A stretch of DNA of 64,000 bases from Bog-756 sp963718405 (GTDB lineage Bacteria > Actinomycetota > Acidimicrobiia > Acidimicrobiales > RAAP-2), in the NCBI GenBank assembly GCA_963718405.1, contig CAVQYZ010000002.1, positions 1,302,001-1,366,000 on the forward strand. Reading direction: 5' to 3'. The notes beneath the pieces are model-generated. The model was not told the origin of the DNA. It saw nothing but the letters and a program-made list of their open reading frames with translations, and made no database searches. A program made the translations under genes and the position numbers. Shown here in pieces: positions 50,970 to 61,034 of the stretch; position 1 is the first letter of the stretch, and every line of letters starts with the position of its first letter.

Positions 50970-52544
50970 TCACCGCCACCGACCCAGGGTCCAGTGCTGC
51001 CCGCGGTGCTTGCGGTGGATGGCCACGAAGGCGATGGCCATGGCCAGGGCCAGCCCCCCCTGGGCGATGAGGTCGGCCCGGGCGGTGGCCACCGTCTGCC
51101 CGTTGGCCTGGTCGATCAGCACCAGGGCCAGGACCGACCCTCCCGCCAGCAGGAACACGATCCAGCGCGACCCCGTGCCGAAGAGGTAGTTGGTGACCAG
51201 CACCGAGAAGGAGAGGAAGATCATGGCCCCGACCAGGGGGGCGAAGGCGGGAGCGGCCGTGCTCAGCTTGGCCGAGAACACCAGGGTCAAGAAGAGCTTC
51301 GGGATGAACACCGAGATGACCAGGAGCAGGGCTGCCGGCACGGCTAAGAAGATGAGGGTCACCCCCAACTGGCGGATGGCGTGGCCTCCTTCGTTCCAGC
51401 GGATGGTGGCCTCGGGGAGCAGATAGGCCCCGAGGGCCAGGGCCCCGAAGACCAGGGCCTTGGAGGCCACCGATATGGCGGCGTAGGGCCCGACATTGTG
51501 GTGGTCGAGCCGCCCGAGCAGGATCACGTCCACGTTCTGGAGCAGGCCCAGCAGGGCCAGCCCCACGAAGGCCGCCGAGACGTCGGCGGTCAGCCGCCGG
51601 GCCTGCCGGCTTTCGGCGGCGGTGGGGTCGGCCACCACCTGGCCGTCAACGGCAGGTTCGGGGTTCTCCTCCGCCGACCAGGTCCGCCCGGCCAGCCAGT
51701 GGGCGTGGAGGGTGGCCACCACCTCACCCAAAAAGACCCCGAGGCCGTAACCGGTCACCCCCAGATGGGCCACCACCAACACGATCACGAAGAACGTGCG
51801 CACGCCGCCCTCGATGAGGAGGTTGGCGGCCAGCCCGGTGTACCGCCGGTGGGCCTGGAGCAGGCCGCGGTCCACGCACAGCAGGATCCAGACACCCGCA
51901 GCCACCAGGATGAGGACGATCCCCTGGCTGTTGGGCAGCGAGAGCTGCCGGGCGATCCAGTTCTGGAGGAGGACCACCACCACGATCTCGACGGCGATGG
52001 CCGCCAGCACCACCCGGTGGACCTTGCGCACCCAGGCCCGGACCAGGTGGGCGTGGCCCGCCTTGCGCAAGGCGGTGACCTGGCGGACCACCCCGACCAG
52101 GATGGCCGAGCCCGGCATGGACAAGATGAAGAACAGCCCCAGCAACTGGGCGATGGCCCCGTAGTCCTGGGACGAGACCAGGCGGGCCACGGCGATCACC
52201 ACCAGGGCCGCCGCCCCGTTGACCACCAGGCCGGCGATGGCCACCGGCCCGGCCTGGCTCAGGCCCGACCGCAAGGAGTCGGCCCCCGAGGCAGAGGGGC
52301 CGTGACCGGAGGGGCCGCTCCCCTCCCCCGGGCCTGCCTCGGGGTCGTCCCCCTGGTCCTCGGGGGGCAGGGTGATCATGGGCCCACCGGCCACGGCAAT
52401 GCCCACGGCGGGAGCCATGGACACCGACTCGGTGACCGGCTCCACCACCTGCTCGATCTCCCCCAGGATCACGTCCAGGCCCGGAGCGGCGGGGTCGGCC
52501 TGCTCGATCGGCTCCCCCGGTTGGTCGGCGTCGGGCTCGGTCAC
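50970..52544 (-). CDS. Polysaccharide flippase-like multi-pass membrane protein
   Basis: A 524-residue protein. The first 110 residues are hydrophilic and acidic (EPDADQPGEPIEQADPAAPG), then about 12-14 helices follow (GPVAIAGLVVNGAAALVVIA, LVTNYLFGTGSRWIVFLLAG). The layout fits the MOP/Wzx family, which moves lipid-linked oligosaccharides across the membrane. The MATE-like motif is not resolvable by eye. It overlaps the next gene (52541) by 4 bases, so the two are coupled. Confidence 0.75.
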   Translation of the reverse strand: MTEPDADQPGEPIEQADPAAPGLDVILGEIEQVVEPVTESVSMAPAVGIAVAGGPMITLPPEDQGDDPEAGPGEGSGPSGHGPSASGADSLRSGLSQAGPVAIAGLVVNGAAALVVIAVARLVSSQDYGAIAQLLGLFFILSMPGSAILVGVVRQVTALRKAGHAHLVRAWVRKVHRVVLAAIAVEIVVVVLLQNWIARQLSLPNSQGIVLILVAAGVWILLCVDRGLLQAHRRYTGLAANLLIEGGVRTFFVIVLVVAHLGVTGYGLGVFLGEVVATLHAHWLAGRTWSAEENPEPAVDGQVVADPTAAESRQARRLTADVSAAFVGLALLGLLQNVDVILLGRLDHHNVGPYAAISVASKALVFGALALGAYLLPEATIRWNEGGHAIRQLGVTLIFLAVPAALLLVISVFIPKLFLTLVFSAKLSTAAPAFAPLVGAMIFLSFSVLVTNYLFGTGSRWIVFLLAGGSVLALVLIDQANGQTVATARADLIAQGGLALAMAIAFVAIHRKHRGQHWTLGRWR

Positions 52545-53914
52545 GAGTTCACCTCTTGCGGGGTGCGCAAGACCGGTTGGTCATCGACCGGCGTTTGACG
52601 GTGGAGAGGTCTGGTCCGATCCCGGTCCCGGCCGGCCACGGTCGACCACAGGGCATCGAGGGACACCGCGGCCAGCACCACCAGGGCCACCTCGGCCTCG
52701 GTTCGGAACCGTTGATTGCCGTAGGTGGTGACCGCGGTGAGGGTGGCGGTGATGAACATGGCCATCAATGGGTAGATGGGCTGCCGCCGACGCCGGAGGA
52801 TCACCGTGCCCCCGACGGCCAGGGCCACCAGCGGGTAGTACCAGAACATCCAGGCGTCGGTCACCGGGGTGGGCCAGCCCTCCAGGTAATCCTGATTGGC
52901 CTGCCGGACCGGGGCGTACAGCCCCCACTCCAGGCCCACCCGGTCGATGGCCACTTCCACCGCGCGGGTCTTGTGGGCCTTGATGTACTTTTCGGCCACC
53001 GCCTGCCAGTAGATGGCCTCGTCCGACTCGTCGTCGTGAGCCGGGAAGCGGGCGCTCAACAGGCAGGTGAAGCACCACGAGGCGGTCAGCGGCCCGTAGT
53101 AGGTCTGGTAGTTGTTGGCGGAAGCCACGGTGATCGGGAGCTGATCGGAGAGCCAGACCGGGTGGTTGAACGTGGTGAGGTTGCGGGCGAACCACGGGAG
53201 CATCGGCAACACGGCCACCACCACGACCAGGCCGCACAAGGCCAACCGGTTCCGGTGGCTCTTCGTACGCTGCCACCACACCGTGGGCAGGGCCACCAGG
53301 GGCACCAACAGCACCAGCTCGGCCCGGGTCAGCGCGCACAACCCGGTGAGCAGGGCCAGCACCACGATCCGGCCGGTGGTGAACTGCCGGAAGCAGCGGT
53401 TGGCGGCCAGGATGGTCACGGCGGCCAGCAGCATCACCACGGCCTCGGACATGATCTCGCCGTCGAACACCCAGAACCCCGGGTACAGGGCGGCGATCAC
53501 CGCGGCGATGATTCCCGTCCGCGGCGTGGACAGGTCGCGGGCCACGTACCCGGTGAGGGCGATGGTGGCCGAACCGATCACGCACTCCAGCACCAGTTGC
53601 GATCCGGTGCTCCTCAGGCCCACATAGTCGGCTGCGGTCAGGAGCATGGTGAACAGCGGCGGGTGCTGGGCCGAGGGGATGAGAGCAGCCACCCGGTGCT
53701 TGGCGAATAAGGCCGTCGGGTCCACGAACCAGTGCCCTTGGGTGTTGAGCTGAGCCTGCCAGTGGTAGTAGTACGCGTCGCCCTGGACGGCGGCCCCCGC
53801 CTTCACCACCAAGACGTAGATGAGCCGGAGGCCCAGACCGACGGCGCTGATCCCCCCCATCCACCACGGAAACGAGCGCCACGATCCGGGCGGCTGCTCG
53901 GTGCCTCCCCGCAC
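52541..53914 (-). CDS. GT39-like membrane glycosyltransferase
   Basis: A 457-residue GT-C protein. The first luminal loop has the acidic QGDAYYYHWQAQLN, the usual place of the catalytic aspartate in dolichyl-phosphate-mannose-type enzymes, and then HPPLFTMLLTAADYVG. About ten helices follow. It probably transfers a sugar from a polyprenyl-phosphate donor to an envelope acceptor. The GTG start overlaps the stop of the flavoprotein gene by one base and its end overlaps the flippase gene, so all three form one operon. Confidence 0.8.
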   Translation of the reverse strand: MRGGTEQPPGSWRSFPWWMGGISAVGLGLRLIYVLVVKAGAAVQGDAYYYHWQAQLNTQGHWFVDPTALFAKHRVAALIPSAQHPPLFTMLLTAADYVGLRSTGSQLVLECVIGSATIALTGYVARDLSTPRTGIIAAVIAALYPGFWVFDGEIMSEAVVMLLAAVTILAANRCFRQFTTGRIVVLALLTGLCALTRAELVLLVPLVALPTVWWQRTKSHRNRLALCGLVVVVAVLPMLPWFARNLTTFNHPVWLSDQLPITVASANNYQTYYGPLTASWCFTCLLSARFPAHDDESDEAIYWQAVAEKYIKAHKTRAVEVAIDRVGLEWGLYAPVRQANQDYLEGWPTPVTDAWMFWYYPLVALAVGGTVILRRRRQPIYPLMAMFITATLTAVTTYGNQRFRTEAEVALVVLAAVSLDALWSTVAGRDRDRTRPLHRQTPVDDQPVLRTPQEVNS

Positions 53915-55615
53915 TAGCCGGCGGCGTTCCGGGCCTTGTCCCCGACCTGGCTCCCAACGGTGGTGGTCGCCTCGGTGCCGATACCGGTTCCGACGGCGTT
54001 CCCCGTCCCGCTCCTGTTCGTGCTCCCGGCAGTGGCGCCGACCTGGGTGGCACGCCGCGGGATGATCGGGGCGGCGCGCCCGGTGCGTCCTTCGGAGACC
54101 TCCGAGGGCCCATCGGTGGACTCGTGGTACTCCTCTTCGACGTTGACCGACCAGATGTCATGGTGGGCGCCGTGGATGTTCTCCACCGTCAGCATGGCGG
54201 TGTACATGGAGTGGTCCTGGTTGTTGTACTTGTGCATGCCGTTCCGACCCACCGGGTGGACGTTGGGGGCGTGCTCCTCGAACCACCGCCGGATGACCTG
54301 CACGTTGTCGGCGTAGACGTCGTCGTAGACCGGGTAGGCCTTGGGCATCCGCACCACGTACCCCACCTCGACATCGGAGGGGTCCACCAGACCGATGGCG
54401 GACAGCTCCTTGGTGGCCAGCGCCACCAGGTCGTCGTCACTGCACGTCCACAGCTCGTCACCCTCGAAGACGAAGTACTCCATGCCCAGACAGGTCCGTC
54501 CGTCCTTGACCAGGAAGGGGGACCACACCCCGAAGTTCTGGATGCGACCGACCTTGACGTCCGGCGAGTGGATGTAGATCCAGTTGTCGGGGAAACCACG
54601 GTCCTCGGGCACCACCAGGGCCACCGTCAGGAAGTCGCGGTAATGGAGGTCGTCGGCAGCCGCCAGGACCTCGTCGGGCACCGGGGGGTCGACGATCCGG
54701 GCCAGGGCGGTGAGGGGCATGGACGAGATGACCTCGGACACCTCCACCCGCTCCTCGTTGCCCTGCGAGGTGAACGGTCACAGCTACCGCCGCCCCATCC
54801 TCCACATGGACGGCGCTGGCCCGGGTGGACATCTGGAGCGTCCCGCCCAGCTCCTGTACCTGTTCGGCACACCGCTCCCACATCATGCCGGGACCGAGCT
54901 TGGGGTACTGGAACTCCTCGATGAGGCTGGTGACCTGCTTGGACTGGTCCTTGCGCCGACCGGCCACCGAGGATCGGATGGGCTCCCACACCGCGTCCCA
55001 CAAGGACATGCCCTTGATCCGCTGGGCGCCCCAGTCGGCGGAGATCTCCGAGGCCGGGACGGCCCACACCTTCTCGTTGTAGGTCTTGAAGAAGTGGCGG
55101 TACAGGCGCCAGCCATAGTTGGAGACGATGTACCCCTCCAGGGTGGTCAGGTCCTTGGGTGGATTGACCCGCACCCACAGGAAGGACAGCCCACAGAGGA
55201 ACGACTCGGTGACCCCGAGGTTGGAGAGGGCGTTGCCCAGTTTGATCGGGTAGTCGTAGAACTTGCCCTCGTAGTAGATCCGGCTCATCCGGGGCCGGAG
55301 CAGGAAGTCCTCGTCGGGGAGGACCTTGTGCCAGAACTCCTCCACCGGTTTGACCTTGGTGAAGAAGCGGTGGCCTCCGATGTCGAACCGCCAGCCGTCC
55401 CGCTCGACGGTCCGGCTGATGCCACCGACCACGGTGTCCTCCTCGACCACGATCACCGGATCCCCGGCCTCGGCCAACTGGCGTGCCGCAGTGAGACCGG
55501 CCGGTCCTGCCCCGATGATGGCCACGGGCGGTGTCGGGGGGCCGGCGGAGCCAGAGTTGGTGTCGTCGGGGTCGACGGCCCGGGCCGGCTCGGATCCTGG
55601 CGATGATGCGCTCAT
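53914..55615 (-). CDS. UDP-galactopyranose-mutase-like flavoprotein (one frameshift)
   Basis: About 566 residues. The dinucleotide-binding motif is VAIIGAGPAGLTAARQLAEA, followed by VVGGISRTVERDGWRFDIGG and HRFFTKVKPVEEFW, typical of the UDP-galactopyranose mutase / protoporphyrinogen-oxidase group. Later parts are SRIYYEGKFYDYPIKLGNAL, PVPDEVLAAADDLHYRDFLT and HPVGRNGMHKYNNQDHSMYT, the flavin-site end. A 65-residue threonine/glycine-rich tail closes it. Frames change near 54775 by one base. It may make an isomerised sugar nucleotide for the polymer; the mutase activity is an inference. Confidence 0.8.
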
Positions 55616-55969
55616 GTGGTGCGGCTCGGGGCTTGGCACTGCGTCGGAGTCCTCTCGATCCTGGTGCTGTCGGCGGTGGTGTTCATCGCGTCCCATCTCG
55701 GCGAATGTCCGTCCGGCAGGGACGGGCCGTGCTCGGCCAACCTGCCCCGGGAGTCCTCTCTACCCGTTCGCTTGGTGACCGGCACAACAGATGTCCCCGG
55801 ATGTGTCCGGAGCGGTTGAAACCGCGACACGGCCGTGGCGCCGCGCACAGGCAGGATAGTTGCTGGTTCCACCGGGCCGGGGGAAGCCCGTGTCGATCGG
55901 GTCCCCAGGCACGGGTTCCACTGGCGGGTGAGTCCTTTGGCGGACGGTCGCCGCCGGGCCGGGCCCGGG
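55616..55969. other. Intergenic region with a doubtful small membrane frame
   Basis: Contains a 67-codon plus-strand frame (55616-55819) with one helix (VGVLSILVLSAVVFIASHLG) and three cysteines, beginning at the base after the divergent flavoprotein start. No ribosome-binding site is visible, so I do not call it a gene. The rest holds nothing recognisable. Confidence 0.35.
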
Positions 55970-57277
55970 TCAGGGCACCACCACTCCCAAGAAGGCCAGC
56001 ACGGCGTAGCCCACCATCCCCGCCCCGGCCAGCACCAGGACCACCACCTCCACCCTCTTACGGGAGGTCAGGGTGGAGGCCGCTACCACCAGGGGGAAGG
56101 CCCCCAGGGCGTAGCGCTCGAAGGAGTCCAGGTTGGAACTGGTCAGCGAGACCGCCAGCATCACCGTGGCCAGGGCGGCGTAGGACAGGGGTAGCTTCCG
56201 GAAGGCCACCACCAACAGGATCAGGCACAACAGCACCCAGGGCACGTGCAGGGCGCTGCCCACGTGGTGACCGTGGAACAGGGCCGACACGTTGTGGGCC
56301 ATGGCCGATACCGGGAAGGCCAGGTTCCCCCGACGCCCCACCTGCTCTTGGACTTGGAAGGGGAGCCAGGCGCTACCGAATTGATGGTCGACCCAACCGA
56401 GGAAGATGCCCAGCCCGGCCAGGGGACCGGCCACCGCAGCCACCCGGGCCGTCCAGCGGCCCACCGTCCGGTCACCCCGACGGCTCATCCACACCTCGAT
56501 CACCACGGGGACCACCAACAAGACGCCGACCGGACGCACCAGCCCGGCGGCCAATCCGGCCGCGGCGGCCCACCACCACCGGCCGGTCCGGGCAGCCAGG
56601 ACGGTGACCACCGCAAGCAGCAACAGGACGGCGTCGGAGTACCCGAGGACCAGGCAGTACGCCGGGGGGGCCAAAGCCAACAGCCAGACCGACCGCCGGG
56701 CCAGCTCCCGGTCGCCCAGGTCGTGTTGGACCAGCACCAACAGGGCGGCCATGGCGGCCAGGGCACAGACGTTGGCCACGAGGACCAGGGCGGCGTCCAC
56801 ACCGACCCCGGGGATCCCGCCCACCACCCGGGCGGCCAGGGGGAAGGCCGGGAAGAACCGCACCGACTGCTGGCCGGCGGCCGTATAACCGTGACCGGCG
56901 ATGGCCTCGTACCAGCCGCCATCCCAGGCCAACAGGCCCTGGTGCACCCGGAGCCGGGCCCCGGGATTGTGGGGGCGGACCACGTTCACCAGCAGATGGG
57001 CCAGGATCAGGCTGACTGCCACCAGCACCCGGGCCACGATCCAGGCCGGGAGGACGGCCACTATGGCCCGGCCGTAGATACCGGCCAGACGCCGGAGCCG
57101 GTTTCGGGCCTGGCGGTAGGTCCCGGGGCGGGTCCGGTCCGGCGTCCGGGCCGCGGCGGCGGCCTCGGCGTCGGTCGGTTGGGCAGAGGCGCTCCCGGCA
57201 GGACCGGCTCCGGCAGGACCGGTTCCGGTCGGCCTCAGCCCGCCTCCCTCAGCCGTCCGGGATCCCAGCTCGGTCAC
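55970..57277 (-). CDS. PIG-V-like mannosyltransferase, membrane
   Basis: A 435-residue GT-C protein. After a 60-residue hydrophilic start, the first external loop carries WDGGWYEAIAGHGY and then RFFPAFPLAAR, the paired motifs of PIG-V-type mannosyltransferases; the aspartate is the likely catalytic residue. About ten helices follow (LAALVLVAN-like, GLVRPVGVLLVVPVVIEVW). Bacterial members probably use polyprenyl-phosphate-mannose. Its neighbours are two further GT-C enzymes, which suggests that a mannose-containing envelope glycan is assembled here. Confidence 0.8.
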   Translation of the reverse strand: MTELGSRTAEGGGLRPTGTGPAGAGPAGSASAQPTDAEAAAAARTPDRTRPGTYRQARNRLRRLAGIYGRAIVAVLPAWIVARVLVAVSLILAHLLVNVVRPHNPGARLRVHQGLLAWDGGWYEAIAGHGYTAAGQQSVRFFPAFPLAARVVGGIPGVGVDAALVLVANVCALAAMAALLVLVQHDLGDRELARRSVWLLALAPPAYCLVLGYSDAVLLLLAVVTVLAARTGRWWWAAAAGLAAGLVRPVGVLLVVPVVIEVWMSRRGDRTVGRWTARVAAVAGPLAGLGIFLGWVDHQFGSAWLPFQVQEQVGRRGNLAFPVSAMAHNVSALFHGHHVGSALHVPWVLLCLILLVVAFRKLPLSYAALATVMLAVSLTSSNLDSFERYALGAFPLVVAASTLTSRKRVEVVVLVLAGAGMVGYAVLAFLGVVVP

Positions 57278-57283
57278 GCCAGC

Positions 57284-59083
57284 TCAGGATCGGATCGGTG
57301 TGAAGCGCACCATCCACATCGGTTGATAGAAGGTGGCGTCATTCCCCGCCACCAACTGCTGGGCCCGGTACTCCGGATTGGCCTGCAGGGTCTGGACGAT
57401 GCCCTCGCATTTGAGCCCGAACCCGGCGTAGCCGCCGCCCCACACCAAAAAGATCTGCTTGCCGGCCGCCGCCGACACCGACTCCAGGTGTTGGGCGAAG
57501 GCCAGAGCCGAGGCCTTCTTGATCGCCGCGCTGTAGTCGACCCAGTTGACGAAGGCCGGGCCGGTGCCCCGGGGGAACGTGGTCTGCACGTACCGGCCGG
57601 TGGGGAGGAGCCGGTTGACCGCCGGACCCAGCTGGTCGGGGCAGTAGGCCACGATGTCGCCGGGGTGGCCGTAGGTGGCGATGGCCCGGGCCACCTCGCC
57701 GGCCTGGCTGCGGTTGGTGGTGACGTTGGGCACGGCCCCGGCCAGCCCCACCGCCACCGCCAGGGCCAGCACCGCCACCCGGATCCTCCGGTCCAAGAAG
57801 GTGGTGACCCCCACTGCCACCAACAGGATCAGGGGGACGAACACCACCGAGGCGTAGCGGGCATCGAAGGTGCTCTTGGCCAGCAATCCGCCGGCCAGGG
57901 CGGCCCCCAACGTGCCCACCACCACCACGGCCAGCGGACGGGACAGGGGCCGGGTCCGCAGATCGAGGTCGATGTGGCGGCGGCCGGTGGCCAGACCGAA
58001 CACCCCCAGGCCGGCCAGGGCGAAGATCATCAGAGCCAGGGCCTTGCCCGAGTTGGTGCCCCCTCCGGCGAACGCCGTCACCGAACTGACCATCGAGGCG
58101 AAGCTGGCGGTGGTGGCCCAGGGAGTACCGGTGTGGCGGGTCTGGAACCAGAAGATCGGTAACCACGGAATGAAGGTCAGGCATCCGATCAGGACCGCCA
58201 CCAACGACTTGCGGGCCCCGGTTCGCCAGGCGGGCCGGCCCCTCCAGGCCTCCCACGCCAGCCACAGCACGACGGTGCCCACCAGGTACAGGGCCCAGTA
58301 GTGGGTGTAGAGGAGCAGGCCGGTGACCACGCCCACGGCGATGAGGTTGCCGGCCCGGGGCCGGCTCAACGACCGGTCGAGGGCCAAGAACCCCAGCACG
58401 GTCAGGAGGGCCACCAGCGAGTACATCCGGGTCTCGGTGTCGTAGCGGACGGCGAACGGCGAGGTGGCCAACAACAGCAGGGCCGCCCAGGCCAGGGTCT
58501 TGCCCCCCAGCCGCTTGCCGGCCAGCCACACCAGCGGCAGGGTGATCACCCCGAACACCCCCGACAGCGACCGGACCGCCACGTCCGAGGTGCCGAACCA
58601 GCTCGTCCAGAAGTGCAGCAGGTAGTAGTAGAGCGGAGGTGAGCCGTCCCGCTTCAGGTACGAGGGGATCTCGTGCAGAGGAAGGTGGGCGATGTTGACG
58701 GTCAGGGCCTCGTCCAGCCACAGGTCCGATGTGGTCCAGAAGCGCAGGACCACCGAGAACACCACGACGGCCACCGTGACCACGGCGATGACGCCCATGG
58801 TCACCCGGCTGAACGGTGGGCCCTCGGGATCCTCAGGCTCGGGGCCCGACCCCGGCGGCGAGCCGTCGCCCCCCGTGGGGCTCGGGCCGTCGTGGTCGTG
58901 GTCGTGGCGGGCGTCGGTGGGGTGGGCGGGGTTCGGGGGGTTGTCGGCGTGGCCCTCCGTCTCGGTTTCGACCACCGAGGCCACCGGGGCCACTGAGGCC
59001 ACCGAGGTCGGGTCCGGAGGGGCTGCGACCGAGGTCGGGGACGCCGAGGTCGAGTCCGGAGGGGCCGCATCCATGGCAGGCAT
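57284..59083 (-). CDS. GT39-like membrane glycosyltransferase with long acidic N-terminus
   Basis: About 599 residues from ATG 59083 (or 59074). The first 95 are serine/threonine-, proline- and histidine-rich and disordered (HPTDARHDHDHDGPSPTGGD). The GT-C part begins with RFWTTSDLWLDEALTVNIAH, the catalytic-loop motif (LDEA), then RDGSPPLYYYLLHFW and about twelve helices (ETRMYSLVALLTVLGFLALD among them). The extracytoplasmic C-terminus (ATYGHPGDIVAYCPDQLGPA) is characteristic of actinobacterial members. The donor is probably a polyprenyl-phosphate sugar. Upstream sequence in this frame is antisense to the transporter operon. Confidence 0.8.
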   Translation of the reverse strand: MPAMDAAPPDSTSASPTSVAAPPDPTSVASVAPVASVVETETEGHADNPPNPAHPTDARHDHDHDGPSPTGGDGSPPGSGPEPEDPEGPPFSRVTMGVIAVVTVAVVVFSVVLRFWTTSDLWLDEALTVNIAHLPLHEIPSYLKRDGSPPLYYYLLHFWTSWFGTSDVAVRSLSGVFGVITLPLVWLAGKRLGGKTLAWAALLLLATSPFAVRYDTETRMYSLVALLTVLGFLALDRSLSRPRAGNLIAVGVVTGLLLYTHYWALYLVGTVVLWLAWEAWRGRPAWRTGARKSLVAVLIGCLTFIPWLPIFWFQTRHTGTPWATTASFASMVSSVTAFAGGGTNSGKALALMIFALAGLGVFGLATGRRHIDLDLRTRPLSRPLAVVVVGTLGAALAGGLLAKSTFDARYASVVFVPLILLVAVGVTTFLDRRIRVAVLALAVAVGLAGAVPNVTTNRSQAGEVARAIATYGHPGDIVAYCPDQLGPAVNRLLPTGRYVQTTFPRGTGPAFVNWVDYSAAIKKASALAFAQHLESVSAAAGKQIFLVWGGGYAGFGLKCEGIVQTLQANPEYRAQQLVAGNDATFYQPMWMVRFTPIRS

Positions 59084-59225
59084 GGTACCCAGCGCCACGG
59101 TCAGAGTGGAGACCGCCACAATCCATGGACACCGCGACAAACCATGGACCGCCGACCTACCAGGCGGTAACGTGCCCGCACAACGTACCGTTCCTGTGGC
59201 AGAGTGCATCCGGCTTGCGAACAGC

Positions 59226-59255
59226 AGTTTTGGAGAGTTTTCGACAGTTTTCGGC
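59226..59255 (+). promoter_or_regulatory. Three tandem 10-bp repeats upstream of the ABC transporter operon
   Basis: AGTTTTGGAG, AGTTTTCGAC and AGTTTTCGGC follow directly one after another, 45-75 bases before the start of the substrate-binding protein. One helical turn per repeat places all three on the same face of the DNA, as for a regulator-binding array. The spacer 59084-59300 is otherwise empty. Confidence 0.5.
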
Positions 59256-59300
59256 AGTGACCGGCTCAGGGGTGACCGGCAAAAGTGATGGGGGACTTCT

Positions 59301-60998
59301 GTGACACTCGGCAATGGATTCAGCCGTCGTACCTTTTTGTCCCGCGGCGCGGCCGTCGGTGGTGCGGTGGCACTGGGGGCCGGGTCGTCCAGCCTGCTGG
59401 CCGGCTGTTCCTCGAGTCCGAGTGGATCGTCCAGTACCACCACGGCCGGCGGAGCCCAGCCCGGGGTGGGAAAGGGCACCCCGGTGCGGGGAGGTGCCCT
59501 GACCATCGGCACCATCGCCGAGATCGACGGCTTCTACCCGCCGTCCAACCACTGGGACACCAACGGCTTCCTCTACGCCAACACCGTCTACGACCCGTTG
59601 ATGGCCATTGCCGCCGACGGGTCCACCCAGCCCTATCTGTGCAAGTCGATGACCAGCAACTCCACCTTCGATGTGTGGACCATGACCTTGCGGCCCAACA
59701 TCAAGTTCCACGACGGATCCCCGTTGACCTCCACCGTGGTCCAGGCCAACTTCACCGCCCTGAAGGCCTCGGCCCTGACCGGGGTGGCCCTCCGGCAGGT
59801 GGCCTCGGTCACGGCCCCGGACTCCATGACCGTGGTCTTCACCCTGACCGGCCCCAACCCCACCTTCCCGTCGGGGCTGACCACCCAGGTCGGCTACGTG
59901 GTGTCCGAGTCCATGATCCAGGCCGCCGCCAGCAGTACGACGGGAACCGTGGTGCCGGTGGGCACCGGGCCGTTCGTCTACGACACCTGGCAGCCCAACG
60001 ACTTCTTCACCGCCACCCGCAATCCCACCTACTGGCAGGACGGCTTCCCCTACCTGGACTCGATCACCTTCAAGCCCATCCCCGACACCAGCGCCCGCGA
60101 GTCCACCCTGCGCTCCGGCGGGGTCGACATGATCGAGTCGGCCCTTCCCACGACCATCACCAACTTCTCCGGCTCCGGCGGGTCCGGTTACCAGCTGGTC
60201 GACAGCCGGACCGGGGTCATCGGGGAGCCCACCTTCGCCTTCATCATGCTCAACACCATCGTGCCCCCGACCGATGACCTCACCATCCGCCAAGCCCTGG
60301 CCAAGGGGATGAACCAGAAAGAGGTCCAGACCATCATCGGCGGGCCTCCGGCCAAGCCGGCCAACGGGATCTTCCTACCCGGCTCCCCCTACTACAAGGA
60401 TCCCGACTACCCCACCTTCGACCCCGCCGGCGCCACGGCCCTGGTCAACGCCTACAAGGCCAAGCACGGGACCCCGACCCTCAACCTGCTGACCATCCCC
60501 GACCCGGTGGAGATCAAGGTGGTCCAGGCCGTCCAGCAGATGTGGGAGCAGGTCGGGTTCAGCGTGACCGTCTCGGAGGTCGAGCAGGCCTCGATCATCG
60601 ACGACTTCGTGTTCGGCAAGTTCCAGGCGGTCACCTCGTACCAGTTCGGGGCGGTCAATCCCGATCTCAACTACGTGTGGTGGAGCACCACCACCATCTC
60701 GCCGCTCAACTCGATCGGCCTCAACTTCACCCGGCTCGACGACCCGGAGATCGAGACGGCCATGCTCGAGGGTCGTCACACCACCGACCAGGCCGTCCGG
60801 GTGGCGGCCTATCAGAAGGTCAACGACCGGCTGGCCAAGGACCTGGCCTACCTGTGGATCGAGCAGTACCTGTTCTCCGAGGTGGCCACCCCGCGGGTGC
60901 AGAACTTCAACAACCTGGTCCTACCGAACGGCATGAAGGGCTACAGCTTCGACGAAGGCGTCTTCTTCCCTCACCAGACCTGGCTGGCGGCCGGATAG
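59301..60998 (+). CDS. ABC transporter substrate-binding lipoprotein (peptide/nickel type), Tat-exported
   Basis: A 565-residue lipoprotein. The start has a twin-arginine motif (FSRRTFLSRGAAVGG) and a lipobox (SLLAGC, cysteine at about 36). The mature part is family 5: TIGTIAEIDGFYPPSNHWDT, MTLRPNIKFHDGSPLTSTVV, TGPFVYDTWQPNDFFTATRN and IRQALAKGMNQKEV. It captures the substrate for the following permeases; peptides are the usual substrate of the family, but glycosidic or other ligands are possible. First gene of the operon. Confidence 0.88.
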   Translation: MTLGNGFSRRTFLSRGAAVGGAVALGAGSSSLLAGCSSSPSGSSSTTTAGGAQPGVGKGTPVRGGALTIGTIAEIDGFYPPSNHWDTNGFLYANTVYDPLMAIAADGSTQPYLCKSMTSNSTFDVWTMTLRPNIKFHDGSPLTSTVVQANFTALKASALTGVALRQVASVTAPDSMTVVFTLTGPNPTFPSGLTTQVGYVVSESMIQAAASSTTGTVVPVGTGPFVYDTWQPNDFFTATRNPTYWQDGFPYLDSITFKPIPDTSARESTLRSGGVDMIESALPTTITNFSGSGGSGYQLVDSRTGVIGEPTFAFIMLNTIVPPTDDLTIRQALAKGMNQKEVQTIIGGPPAKPANGIFLPGSPYYKDPDYPTFDPAGATALVNAYKAKHGTPTLNLLTIPDPVEIKVVQAVQQMWEQVGFSVTVSEVEQASIIDDFVFGKFQAVTSYQFGAVNPDLNYVWWSTTTISPLNSIGLNFTRLDDPEIETAMLEGRHTTDQAVRVAAYQKVNDRLAKDLAYLWIEQYLFSEVATPRVQNFNNLVLPNGMKGYSFDEGVFFPHQTWLAAG

Positions 60999-61034
60999 GC
61001 CGTCGGGAAACCGGCTCGGCTCTCTCTCAACCTC

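Noticed and set aside
56246..58162. A 638-codon plus-strand frame antisense to two GT-C genes
   Set aside because: Composition is Gly/Gln/His-rich, with no hydrophobic core or motif; it is the antisense shadow of membrane-protein genes.
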